A DNA stretch of 58,371 nucleotides, taken from NCBI GenBank assembly GCA_902802795.1, contig CADCNI010000025.1:1-58371 (forward strand), given 5' to 3'. Each line of letters begins with the position of its first letter. Positions within the stretch are counted from its first letter, which is position 1. The DNA comes from an uncultured Ruminococcus sp. (lineage in GTDB: Bacteria > Bacillota > Clostridia > Oscillospirales > Acutalibacteraceae). Below are positions 7,789 to 16,631 of the stretch, in pieces. The translations under genes and the position numbers were made by a program. The notes beneath the pieces were generated by a model that had not been told where the DNA came from, searched no databases, and was given only the letters and a program-made list of their open reading frames with translations.

Positions 7789-8637
7789 TTATGCTTCAAT
7801 ATACAAAATACCCAGCGTATTGGGGCCGCAATGACTGTAAACAGTGCAACCCGCCTGCGTTTCCAGCACTTCTTCAAACATACCGGTCTTGCGCACCTGT
7901 TTGAGTGCCGCTTCCACGGGCTTTCTGTCCTCAAAGGTGTGCGTGATAAAGACTCTGCGGCGTACCACATGCGGTGTGGACTCCAGCCTGTCCTGGATAT
8001 ACTGCGGCACCACCTTGTCGATATTGCCACGGTACTTCTTGCCGACGCCCATCTTTCCGTCCACGACTTCGATGCAGGGTTTCAGCTTCAGAAGATTGGC
8101 GCCCAGTGCCGCGACGCCGGAACATCTTCCGCCTTTCCACAGGAATTCGAGCGTGTCAATCACAAAGCTCGTGCGCACCTTCGGCACCAGCGCTTTCACC
8201 TGTTCCGCAGTCTCCGCCGCGCTCATCCCGCTTTCGATCAGATCCGCTGCCGCCAACACCAGCAGCAAAATGCCAGTGGAGAGATTGGCCGACTCTACAA
8301 TATGCACGTTGTTCATCCCCTCTGCCCCAAGACAGGCATTGGAATAAGCCGAGGAAAAATCATCACTGATGGTAAAAAACAGGATATCATATCCTTCGTC
8401 GGTCCACTTCTGAAACAGCTCGGTGTATTCTTCGGGCGGTGCAGCGGCCGTCTTGCTGAGCTGCCCGGTCGTTCGGTAGTAGTTAAGAATATCCACGGTG
8501 GTGATATCCACGCCATCCTTAAAACTGTTTTCTCCGAGATTGACCACAAAGGGATGAATTTCTATGCCGTATTTTTCCACTAATGCAGGCGAAATGTCGC
8601 AGGTGGAGTCGGCAATTATTTTTATTTTATCAGACAA
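7789..8637 (-). CDS. DegV family fatty-acid-binding protein (282 aa)
   Basis: DegV/FakB proteins bind a fatty acid and, in the FakAB system, present it to the kinase FakA for phosphorylation. The N-terminal IKIIADSTCDISPAL motif is diagnostic, with the ligand-contacting STCD serine and threonine. It is followed by FKDGVDIT, the TAAAPPEEY loop (usually TSQPS or similar) and ISDDFSSAYSNACLG. The C-terminal CG/HCGPNTLGILY block is complete. Length is normal. A GTG at 8646 is possible, but the TTG at 8637 is better placed behind AAAGGTG. No fakA-like gene (DAK domain) is adjacent. Confidence 0.92.
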   Translation of the reverse strand: MSDKIKIIADSTCDISPALVEKYGIEIHPFVVNLGENSFKDGVDITTVDILNYYRTTGQLSKTAAAPPEEYTELFQKWTDEGYDILFFTISDDFSSAYSNACLGAEGMNNVHIVESANLSTGILLLVLAAADLIESGMSAAETAEQVKALVPKVRTSFVIDTLEFLWKGGRCSGVAALGANLLKLKPCIEVVDGKMGVGKKYRGNIDKVVPQYIQDRLESTPHVVRRRVFITHTFEDRKPVEAALKQVRKTGMFEEVLETQAGCTVYSHCGPNTLGILYIEA

Positions 8638-8715
8638 ACCAATCACCTTTCATGCTTGCTGCGTCCCCAAGTGACACAGTAAAAATCATTTATGCTTTTT
8701 CAACAAACAATATTC

Positions 8716-10191
8716 TCAGATAAAGAGCGCACCGTAAACAACGGACAACACGCAATAAGCAAAACAAATCAACACAATGAAAATATAGAGAATCTGTGCC
8801 ACAAAATTCAGCTTTTTCTTCATACTCAGCGCCTTCAATCCGCCGCCCAGCATGGTCATTCCCAGCGCAAGCGCAATGGGAACCACATGAAACGCCATTG
8901 ACTCACTCTCAGGACGGCCGAAATTAACAAGCACATAGTACACCAGCGCACAGCCAACCAGCGCGATGAATGTCCAGACATTAACCTTTTTCTTCGCGTC
9001 CAGTCTTGTAAAAATATTGGAAATGACCATGATGGCGGCAATAAATGCCACAGCGGCGGCCGTCCCCACAAATCCGGCAAAGGCCGGCGTCAGTTGCTCC
9101 GCAGGAATATTGACTGGATTCGCGCCAAACAGAGAGGATTTGATCCAATAGGCCCACGCATTCTTATCACTCTCGCTGACCTGCATCGCAAACAGTTCCT
9201 CAATAGAGAAGGACAAAAAGCGTTCATGCAAATCAATAGAATCGCGGTGCTGGCTCACATCTCTGAATAGCTGGAACAGACCGGTGTTTTTCCCCTCCAT
9301 GTAATTTCTGACAGGATAGGCAAAACTCAGAATCGCCCAGATGACCAGACCGGCCACCGACTGCAGGGTGGTGGAGATAATATTCAGCGCACTCCTGCGT
9401 TTAATGGCTCTCACCAGATTAATGATCATCAGCGTAGCGATAACGGGAACGAACAGCAGCGCCGAAAGATCGCACATAACCGCCAAACCAAAGGCTATGC
9501 TCATCAGAAGAAAATTGTAACCGTCGGTATAATTATTCCATCTGGATAAAAACAGCATGGTCATCACCAGCAGCATAAACGTCGTCATCGCAGGATTAAT
9601 CTCTCCGCCCAGAATGATAAGACCGGGATGAAACGCGATAATGGCGGTAGTGAGATAGACAGCGGTATCATTTGCTTCCATCTCACAAAGGATGTAGTAT
9701 ATCGCAATGGCGCTCACGATCCCCAGGTATTCGGTAATCACTCGGATGATCTCCACTCCGTAAGGCTGGAACACACTGATCATGCCCATAAAATTATAGA
9801 CAGCAGCGGCCGCCACATAATAAAGCGGCTGATACGCTTCCGGAAGCGTGAGATCCGTATGTACGGTGGTAAAAAGCGCAAAACTCTCCCCTTCATACTC
9901 TGCTTGTGCCGTAAGAATCACATAGCACAACCGGATAGCAATGGACATAAACAGGATCAGATAAACCGTACGCTTTTCGCTGTTGGTCTTTTTCCACACG
10001 GCATACACCATCGCAGACGCCAGACCGACAATCACCGCTGCACAGAATCCTTTAAGCACAAGCTCCCCGAACAGGTAATGGACGATGCTGAAGAGAACAT
10101 ATCCCCCTGCGGTAAACATAGCCATCCAAAGATATGACCAGTTGTCAATGCGGTTGTCCTCGTGCAGCTGTTTTGAATTTGCGGCAGACAT
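8716..10191 (-). CDS. Polytopic GT-C-like glycosyltransferase, family 39 type (491 aa)
   Basis: About eleven to twelve hydrophobic helices fill the protein. The YQPLYYVAAAAVYNFMG segment after the first extracytoplasmic loop is like the xQPPLYY motif of GT39/ArnT/PMT enzymes, which move a sugar from a polyprenyl-phosphate carrier outside the membrane. The usual acidic catalytic pair of the first loop is not obvious (TDLTLPEAY may supply it), so function is inferred from topology and that motif only. The start ATG at 10191 has AAGGAGGG 8 bases upstream and its own promoter. The gene is transcribed alone and is divergent from the carbohydrate-binding lipoprotein. Confidence 0.65.
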   Translation of the reverse strand: MSAANSKQLHEDNRIDNWSYLWMAMFTAGGYVLFSIVHYLFGELVLKGFCAAVIVGLASAMVYAVWKKTNSEKRTVYLILFMSIAIRLCYVILTAQAEYEGESFALFTTVHTDLTLPEAYQPLYYVAAAAVYNFMGMISVFQPYGVEIIRVITEYLGIVSAIAIYYILCEMEANDTAVYLTTAIIAFHPGLIILGGEINPAMTTFMLLVMTMLFLSRWNNYTDGYNFLLMSIAFGLAVMCDLSALLFVPVIATLMIINLVRAIKRRSALNIISTTLQSVAGLVIWAILSFAYPVRNYMEGKNTGLFQLFRDVSQHRDSIDLHERFLSFSIEELFAMQVSESDKNAWAYWIKSSLFGANPVNIPAEQLTPAFAGFVGTAAAVAFIAAIMVISNIFTRLDAKKKVNVWTFIALVGCALVYYVLVNFGRPESESMAFHVVPIALALGMTMLGGGLKALSMKKKLNFVAQILYIFIVLICFAYCVLSVVYGALFI

Positions 10192-10226
10192 AACGTCACC
10201 CTCCTTGAAAGAAATTTATTACATAT

Positions 10227-10255
10227 ATTTTACTCTATTCGTAATAAAATTTCAA
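10227..10255 (-). promoter_or_regulatory. Sigma-A promoter of the GT-C-like gene
   Basis: On the minus strand: -35 TTGAAA (10250-10255), 17-base spacer, -10 TAAAAT (10227-10232), about 35 bases upstream of the start codon at 10191. Confidence 0.7.
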
Positions 10256-10426
10256 TATCTTTTTTCATTTGCGAAAGACATCTTTATCATTCTTTTCTTC
10301 ATCGTTTCTTCACAGTTCATTTTAAGTAAAGCTAAGGTTCGTTTTTTATACTGTTGTCAGAAAGAGCGAAAGACAATAAACAAAAATATCAAACAAAAAA
10401 ATAACCGCTCTTAGGAGGCAATTATT

Positions 10427-11704
10427 ATGAAACAGGATTTTTTGTACAAGTATATCGCAGGTCTGATGGCCGTCAACATTATCGCAGCTTCGCTCGCAAG
10501 CTGTTCGACCGCTTCCTCCACTTCTTCTACAGAAGTCGCAGCCAATACCACAGCAGCCGTCAGCACAATGGACAAGACCGATGACGCTGAAGCCACTGTC
10601 ACGACACTGAACACCGCCGACGGCGGCAAACTCAGCGCCGATGAACTCTTTACCGAACGGGATCTCACGCAGACTGCCGATTTAAGCGAAGCCACCAATT
10701 ATACCGTATCGGACAGCAAGACCATTACCATCACAAAAGCCGGCGTGTATCACATCAGCGGCAGCGCTTCCGACGCCACTATCGTAGTGAACGCCAGTTC
10801 CGACGACAAGGTGCAGATTGTTCTGGACGGCGTGAATATCACCAACACAGACTTTCCCTGCATCTATGTCAAGCAGGCAGACAAAGTATTTGTCACCCTC
10901 GTCGGTGAAAATACCCTCTCTGTCACGGGCAGCTTTACAACGGACGGCGATACCAATACCGACGGCGTAATCTTCTCCAAGGACGACCTCGTACTGAACG
11001 GTACAGGCTCCCTTACCGTCAACTCCACTGACAACGGCATCGTGTGCAAGGATGACATCAAAGTGACAGGCGGCAACTACACCATCACCGCTTCTTCCAA
11101 GGCGTTTGAAGCCAACGATTCCATCCGCGTCGCGGACGGCACCTTTACCCTAGAAGCAGGCGCCGACGGTCTGCACGCGGAAAATGACGACGACGATACC
11201 CTCGGCTATATCTATATCGGTGGCGGCAGTTTCACGATTCAGGCAGGCGACGACGGCATCCACGCCAATTCGCTGGTGCAAATCGACGGCGGCAGCTTCA
11301 CAATCTCCGCGGCGGAATGCATCGAAGGCACCTATATTCAGATCAATGACGGCACCTTTGCACTTTCGAGCTGGGACGACGCCATCAACGCGGCAAAGAA
11401 GTCAAGCGCTTACACGACTCCCACTGTGGAAATCAACGGCGGCGACATCACCATTACCATGAGCGCGGGCGATACCGACGGCATCGACTCCAACGGCGAC
11501 ATCATCGTTAACGGCGGCACCATCAACATCACCGGCAATTCCTCCTTTGACTACGACGGCAGCGCCCAATACAATGGCGGCACCATTATCGTCAACGGCG
11601 AGCAGCTCTCTGCCATTCCCAACCAGATGATGGGCGGCGGCATGGGTGGCCGCGGTCAGATGGGCGGCATGAACGGATTTGAAGGACGCGGGCGCAGAGG
11701 ATAA
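10427..11704 (+). CDS. Cthe_2159-type carbohydrate-binding lipoprotein (425 aa)
   Basis: Secreted proteins of this family (DUF4353, Cthe_2159) form a right-handed beta-helix and bind polysaccharides such as cellulose or pectin. A lipoprotein signal ends in SLASC. An acidic serine/threonine-rich linker follows, then repeated beta-helix rungs such as GVYHISGSASDATIVVNA, VQIVLDGVNITN, GSLTVNSTDNGIVCKDDIKVTGGNYTI and INGGDITITMSAGDTDGIDSNGDI. Many D-G-I-D/H turns could bind calcium. The C-terminus is a glycine/methionine/arginine-rich tail (GGGMGGRGQMGGM type). The start ATG at 10427 has AGGAGG 9 bases upstream. It probably sits on the cell surface and binds plant or host glycans, or the cell's own matrix. 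No transport gene accompanies it. Confidence 0.88.
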   Translation: MKQDFLYKYIAGLMAVNIIAASLASCSTASSTSSTEVAANTTAAVSTMDKTDDAEATVTTLNTADGGKLSADELFTERDLTQTADLSEATNYTVSDSKTITITKAGVYHISGSASDATIVVNASSDDKVQIVLDGVNITNTDFPCIYVKQADKVFVTLVGENTLSVTGSFTTDGDTNTDGVIFSKDDLVLNGTGSLTVNSTDNGIVCKDDIKVTGGNYTITASSKAFEANDSIRVADGTFTLEAGADGLHAENDDDDTLGYIYIGGGSFTIQAGDDGIHANSLVQIDGGSFTISAAECIEGTYIQINDGTFALSSWDDAINAAKKSSAYTTPTVEINGGDITITMSAGDTDGIDSNGDIIVNGGTINITGNSSFDYDGSAQYNGGTIIVNGEQLSAIPNQMMGGGMGGRGQMGGMNGFEGRGRRG

Positions 11705-12290
11705 CGACACGGCGCTATGTTTCTCTGAAAAAACACAAAAATCCCCATTGCATAACCAGAGTTTATTTCGCCGACCGCCGCAAAGCGGCATCAAAGAATG
11801 GATTCACAAAGAAATATAACCACCGGACATCAACATGCTCTCAAAAAAATTTATCTACCCCTTTGCGGTTTCGCAAAGGGGCATTTTGCTGTTGGAATGA
11901 AAACTTTTGTATGAAATCTTAAATTGCTACAATTTTGTAACTAAAAGAACCCATTTTTTTGTTTCTCTGTCGGACACTGCGTGATATAATGAAAGAAATG
12001 CCAATTACGGACAGATGAAACAAAGAAATGGCCACCCAGTTCTGACAAAAAAGCAGCGAATTGTCGTTCATATCGAGACGCAATGATGTATTCTATCAAA
12101 TTTGTGCATAGCGCACAAATTCATCGCAAAATATTCGGAATATTTTTTTATTGATTTTAGACATTTTTTATGATAATTTATTGGACTTCGTATGGTATAA
12201 TATTCTTATCATAAGCTGTGATAATCTCATCACTCCGAATGGGCAAATGCATCCCATTATCATCATTTTATAAAAAAGGAGAATGAATTC
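11705..12290 (+). promoter_or_regulatory. 586-bp intergenic region with hairpins and an extended -10 promoter
   Basis: No gene is seen here. It holds a GC-rich terminator-like stem (11858-11881, listed separately), a 9-bp inverted repeat AATTTGTGC-ATAGC-GCACAAATT near 12100-12122, and a short AATATTC-GGAATATT hairpin followed by seven T (about 12131-12147). An extended -10, TGGTATAAT, lies at 12193-12201. No good -35 lies 17 bases upstream, so the promoter of the HD-GYP gene probably relies on the TG extension. The ribosome site AAAAAGGAG precedes the ATG at 12291. Confidence 0.6.
11858..11881 (+). terminator. Probable terminator hairpin
   Basis: CCCCTTTGCG and CGCAAAGGGG form a perfect 10-bp stem around GTTT. 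The following CATTTTGCTG is a weak T tract, so termination efficiency is uncertain. It lies 154 bases after the lipoprotein stop codon. Confidence 0.6.
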
Positions 12291-15200
12291 ATGCCAAGCA
12301 AAACCATTAAAACCTGTATCTGCATTTGTACGCTAGTTGTGGCAACACTGTTTGTTCACATCTCAGGTCCAACCGTTTGGGCTGCTACCCTCGACGGATC
12401 GCAGCAGACGCTTACCGTTGACCCTACGGGTCAAAAAGACGGGTATTCTGCCGTTCTTTATGACAACACCAACGGGCCTCCCACATCCGAAGCCAATGCG
12501 CTTGCCCAGACATCTGACGGCTTTCTCTGGATCGGCAGTTACAGCGGTCTGATCCGCTACGACGGCAACACGTTCGAGCGCATTGACTCTACCACCGGCA
12601 TTGCCAGCGTAGTGAGTCTCTTTGTAGACAGCAAGGACCGTTTGTGGGTGGGTACCAACGACAACGGTGTGGCCGTGATGGAAAAGGATTCCTTCCGATT
12701 CTATACCAAGGCCGACGGCCTGCATTCTTCCTCTATCCGCTCCATTGTGGAAGCCCCTGACGGCAACATTTACATTGCCTCCACGCAAGGTGTGGCCATT
12801 GTCGACACAGATATGAATCTGTTTGTGGTAGATAACAGTCAGATCAACGACGAATATATCCGCCAGCTCAAACTGGGCAGCGATGATATCATCTACGGCG
12901 TCACAAACAGCGGAGCCGTTTTCACTATGAAAGACGGAAAGCTGACCGGTTTTTACAATGGCAATCAAACAGGCATTCAGAATATCCGTACTGTTTTGCC
13001 GGACTCCAACCAACCGGGATACTTCTACATCGGCACGGCACAGTCGGAAGTGTATTATGGCAAGCTGCAAAACGGTCTGACGAACTCCAAAGTGTATGAT
13101 ATTTCCCCCCTCGACTATGTGAACAGTCTGAATCAGGTAGACGACAGGGTTTGGATCAGCGCGGATAACGGCATCGGCATCATTAAAAATGGTCTCTTAA
13201 CCAAACTGGATAATCTGCCGATGGACAGCTCCGTGGAGGAAGTGATGGCGGATTATCAGGGCAATCTCTGGGTGGCTTCTTCCAAACAGGGTGTAATGAA
13301 GATCGTCCCCAATCAATTCACAGATATTTTTCAGCGCAGCCAACTGCCTTCTCAGGTCATCAACTCGACCTGCCAATATAACGACATGCTTTTGATCGGC
13401 ACCAAAAACGACGGCCTGACTGTACTTAAGGATAACCGCATCGTGGAACACCTTCCGATTCAGCAGGCGACCACCGCATCGGGGCATTCCATCGAAGCTA
13501 CGGATCTGATTGAAATGCTGTCAGGATGCCGCATCCGCTCTATCATCCGGGACAGCAAAAACCGTGTCTGGTTCAGCACTTACGGCGAAAACGCGCTGCT
13601 TCGCTATGACAACGGTGTGGTCACGCGTTTCGGCGTGGAAGAGGGACTGCCCTCCGACCGCGTGAGAACTGTTTTCGAGAGGAAAGACGGCAGTTTCATG
13701 GTCGCCTGTTCAGGAGGCCTGGCGCTGATTAAAAACGACAAGGTTACAATGGTTTTCGATGAATCCAGCGGTATCAATAATACCAAAATTCTCACCGCTA
13801 TCGAAACCCAATACAATAATATGATTATCGGCACGGACGGCGATGGCATTTATTTCCTCAAGGAAGACGGAAAAGTGTTCCACGTCGGGATGGAATCCGG
13901 ACTTTCCTCCGAAGTCGTGATGCGATTAAAGGTAGATCCTATCAAAGACGTTATTTGGGTCGTCACCAGTAATTCCATCGCTTACATGAACGAGCTCGGA
14001 CAAGTGACCACTGTTAAGAAATTCCCCTATTCCAACAACTTTGACCTCTACGAAAACAGCAAGGGAGAAATGTGGATTCTCAGCAGCAACGGCATCTATG
14101 TGGTTTCAGCTGACGAACTGATCGCCAACGAAGAAATCAATCCGCTCTATTACGGCAGGGATAACGGTCTTTCGTGCATTGCCACCGCCAATTCCTATAG
14201 TGAACTCACGGATAGCGGTGATCTGTATATTGCCGGTACCACCGGCGTCGCCAAAGTCAACATCGAGCATCCGTATCAAAACGTCAGCGATATCAAAATG
14301 ACGGTGCCGTATGTCGATGTTGACGGTAGCAAAATCTATCCTGACGCGGACGGAACCATTACCGTTCCCTCCAGCGCTAAGAAAATACAGATCTACAGCT
14401 ATATCTTCAATTATTCCCTGATGAATCCCAACGTGACCTATCACCTTGACGGATTTGAAACCCATACTACCACCATCAAACGCAGTGAATTGGTTCCCAT
14501 CGACTACACCAATCTCGACGGCGGTGAATATCACTTCGTTATGGAGATGCAGAACGAACAGGGAAATGACAACAAGGTGCTGGACGTTAAAATTATCAAG
14601 GAAAAAGCGCTTCACGAGCTTTTGTGGTTCCAGATCGTGTGTCTGGCAATGGGCGCTCTGCTGATCACCGGCCTTGTCACACTTTACATCCGCCATAAAA
14701 TCAAGGTGTTTCTCAAAAAGGAAAAAGAACAGAAGCAGCTCATTCGTGAAATCGTGGAAGCCTTTGCCAAGGTCATTGATATGAAGGACGCTTATACCAA
14801 CGGCCATTCCTCCCGTGTGGCACAGTACACCGTCATGCTGGCGAGAGAATTGGGCTATGACGAGGAAACCATCGAGCAGTATTACAACATTGCGCTGCTG
14901 CACGACATCGGCAAAGTCGGCATTCCGCCGGAAGTGCTTAACAAACCCGGCAAACTGACCGACGAGGAATTTGCCATCATCAAATCACATGCCAAACTCG
15001 GCTACGAAACTCTTAAGGGCATCAGCATTATGCCTGAACTCGCCATTGGCGCGGGAGCGCATCATGAACGACCCGACGGCAAGGGATATCCCAACGGACT
15101 CAAAGGCGACGAAATCCCGCGTGTTGCACAGATTATCGCTATTGCCGATACCTTTGACGCGATGTATTCCACCCGTCCCTACCGAAAACGCATGAATTTT

Positions 15201-15596
15201 GATAAAGCGGTTTCCATCATCAAGAGTGTCCGCGGCACACAGTTGACCGCCGACGTGGTGGACGCCTTCCTTCGACTGGTAGATAAGGGCGAATTCCGTG
15301 CGCCGGATGATACAGGCGGCGGCACCACCGAAGATATAGATAACATTCACAAGAAGTTTGATGCGGAAGAAAAAAAGAATGCGCCTGCAACAACAGCGCA
15401 AAAATCTCCCCAAACGGCACAGGAGTCTCCCCACCCCCCAAAAGCGGCGCAGGAAACACAAAGAATGACATTCACTACTCCCAAAATGAAATCCCCCTCA
15501 GGGCAAGACACATGGACGAACGTCTATTCCGACAACAGCCTCGCGAGGAACTTTACCTTCCGTCGGGAATACCAGGACAATGACAAACGCGAATGA
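12291..15596 (+). CDS. Secreted beta-propeller sensor fused to a membrane HD-GYP phosphodiesterase (1101 aa)
   Basis: HD-GYP enzymes hydrolyse cyclic di-GMP. The order is signal peptide (1-31), two-component-type propeller repeats (about 45-690; units such as DGFLWIGSYSGLIRYDG and DRLWVGTNDNGV), a Y_Y_Y beta-sandwich (about 700-770), one membrane helix (about 778-802), a short charged linker, the HD-GYP domain (about 815-1000) and a low-complexity Lys/Pro/Ala tail of about 100 residues. Catalytic motifs are intact: NGHSSRV, LLHDIGKVGIP, GAHHERPDGKGYP and ADTFDAM. The propeller-YYY input module is best known from Bacteroidetes hybrid histidine kinases that sense oligosaccharides. Here it presumably controls a cytoplasmic phosphodiesterase directly across the membrane. 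Start: ATG at 12291 after AAAAGGAG. The tail's role is unknown. Confidence 0.92.
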   Translation: MPSKTIKTCICICTLVVATLFVHISGPTVWAATLDGSQQTLTVDPTGQKDGYSAVLYDNTNGPPTSEANALAQTSDGFLWIGSYSGLIRYDGNTFERIDSTTGIASVVSLFVDSKDRLWVGTNDNGVAVMEKDSFRFYTKADGLHSSSIRSIVEAPDGNIYIASTQGVAIVDTDMNLFVVDNSQINDEYIRQLKLGSDDIIYGVTNSGAVFTMKDGKLTGFYNGNQTGIQNIRTVLPDSNQPGYFYIGTAQSEVYYGKLQNGLTNSKVYDISPLDYVNSLNQVDDRVWISADNGIGIIKNGLLTKLDNLPMDSSVEEVMADYQGNLWVASSKQGVMKIVPNQFTDIFQRSQLPSQVINSTCQYNDMLLIGTKNDGLTVLKDNRIVEHLPIQQATTASGHSIEATDLIEMLSGCRIRSIIRDSKNRVWFSTYGENALLRYDNGVVTRFGVEEGLPSDRVRTVFERKDGSFMVACSGGLALIKNDKVTMVFDESSGINNTKILTAIETQYNNMIIGTDGDGIYFLKEDGKVFHVGMESGLSSEVVMRLKVDPIKDVIWVVTSNSIAYMNELGQVTTVKKFPYSNNFDLYENSKGEMWILSSNGIYVVSADELIANEEINPLYYGRDNGLSCIATANSYSELTDSGDLYIAGTTGVAKVNIEHPYQNVSDIKMTVPYVDVDGSKIYPDADGTITVPSSAKKIQIYSYIFNYSLMNPNVTYHLDGFETHTTTIKRSELVPIDYTNLDGGEYHFVMEMQNEQGNDNKVLDVKIIKEKALHELLWFQIVCLAMGALLITGLVTLYIRHKIKVFLKKEKEQKQLIREIVEAFAKVIDMKDAYTNGHSSRVAQYTVMLARELGYDEETIEQYYNIALLHDIGKVGIPPEVLNKPGKLTDEEFAIIKSHAKLGYETLKGISIMPELAIGAGAHHERPDGKGYPNGLKGDEIPRVAQIIAIADTFDAMYSTRPYRKRMNFDKAVSIIKSVRGTQLTADVVDAFLRLVDKGEFRAPDDTGGGTTEDIDNIHKKFDAEEKKNAPATTAQKSPQTAQESPHPPKAAQETQRMTFTTPKMKSPSGQDTWTNVYSDNSLARNFTFRREYQDNDKRE

Positions 15597-15653
15597 TGAA
15601 AACCGCTTTTTCGGACGGCATCATTGATGCCATTCGCATGAGCATACAAAAAG

Positions 15654-15692
15654 CCGCCTTGTTTTGATTTTTTTTCAAACAGGGCGGTTTTT
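15654..15692 (+). terminator. Rho-independent terminator of the HD-GYP gene
   Basis: CCGCCTTGTTTTG (15654-15666) pairs with CAAACAGGGCGG (15676-15687) with one bulge, followed by TTTTT. Confidence 0.85.
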
Positions 15693-15810
15693 GTGGTTTC
15701 ATAAAGTGGCGTATCGGTTTATCTGAACCTCTACACTAATACTTTTACGCAAAATCGGAGCTGCCTCACTGGGGGATTTTTATTTCCCTTGTGCGACAGC
15801 CCTTTGTTTA

Positions 15811-15966
15811 TACTAATTTTCGGTTGAAAGTAGACAATTATTTGCGAGGATATTTTGTGTCCTGCAAGGAAGAGGACGACGGCAGGCTGGCGCCTGCCTA
15901 GGATGATGACGCAGCAGGGCGCAAAATGGGCCGCAAATAATGTCTGATTTTAGCCGAAAATTAGTA
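15811..15966. mobile_element. MITE family C (156 bp)
   Basis: Terminal inverted repeats begin TACTAATTTTCGG and end CCGAAAATTAGTA, extending imperfectly to about 30 bases (TAGACAaTTATTTGCG and its complement). TTA flanks both sides (15808-15810, 15967-15969), a 3-bp target duplication. The centre carries GAGGACGACGG-CAGGC-TGGC-GCCTG-CC, the same core as family A with a changed but still paired stem. No frame is encoded. It lies just after the stop codon of rex, between rex and the HD-GYP terminator. Confidence 0.8.
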
Positions 15967-15971
15967 TTACT

Positions 15972-16628
15972 TTATTCTTCAACTTTATCCGTGCTGCGGC
16001 TGTCATTCATACGATAGCAGAGCGTCATCAGACTATCGCTGAGATGCACATTTTCCACAATCGCGTCGGAATATTTCATGGCGAGGTCAAAGTGGCTGAA
16101 ATTCCAGAAAGCGCGCACGCCGCTGCGGTAGAGAATCTCGCCCGGCTGCTCCACGCTTTCCTTGGGCAGGCAGAGAAACGCCGCATCCATCCGATTGACC
16201 CGGCAGTATTCTTCCAGCTCCGCCACATCCCGCACGGTCATGCCCCTGATTTCGGTGCCGATGAGGGAAGGATTGCTGTCGAACGCCGCCATGAGCGTAA
16301 AGCCATGGTTTTCAAACGAAATATGGTTGATGACCGCGCGTCCGAGGTTGCCCACGCCGAGCAGCACTGCCTTATAGTCATGCTCCAGTCCGAGGATGAC
16401 GCGAATCTCTTCAAACAGCTTGGGCACGTCATAGCCGTACCCCTGCTGTCCGAAGCCGCCGAAGCAGTTGAGATCCTGCCGCACCTGCGACGCGGTAGAA
16501 CCCATTTTGGTCGCCAGATCATGCGACGAAACGCGCAGCACCCCGCTGTTTTTCAGTTCGAGCAAAAAGCGGTAATACCGGGGAAGGCGGCGAATGACCG
16601 ACATTGAAATTTTTTTGTTCTTTTCCAT
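15972..16628 (-). CDS. rex: Redox-sensing transcriptional repressor Rex (218 aa)
   Basis: Rex is a dimeric repressor that leaves DNA when NADH rises and so links fermentation genes to the NADH/NAD+ ratio. The N-terminal winged helix (MSVIRRLPRYYRFLLEL, then VSSHDLATKMGSTASQVRQDLNCFGGFGQQGYGY) is diagnostic. The Rossmann motif GVGNLGRA lies at about residues 91-98, followed by FDSNPSLIGTEIRGM. The C-terminal swap helix is present. The gene starts 3 bases after the aconitase stop codon, so the two are one operon. The operon promoter carries a Rex-like operator (18625-18642), which implies autoregulation. Length is normal. Confidence 0.96.
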   Translation of the reverse strand: MEKNKKISMSVIRRLPRYYRFLLELKNSGVLRVSSHDLATKMGSTASQVRQDLNCFGGFGQQGYGYDVPKLFEEIRVILGLEHDYKAVLLGVGNLGRAVINHISFENHGFTLMAAFDSNPSLIGTEIRGMTVRDVAELEEYCRVNRMDAAFLCLPKESVEQPGEILYRSGVRAFWNFSHFDLAMKYSDAIVENVHLSDSLMTLCYRMNDSRSTDKVEE

Positions 16629-16631
16629 AAT

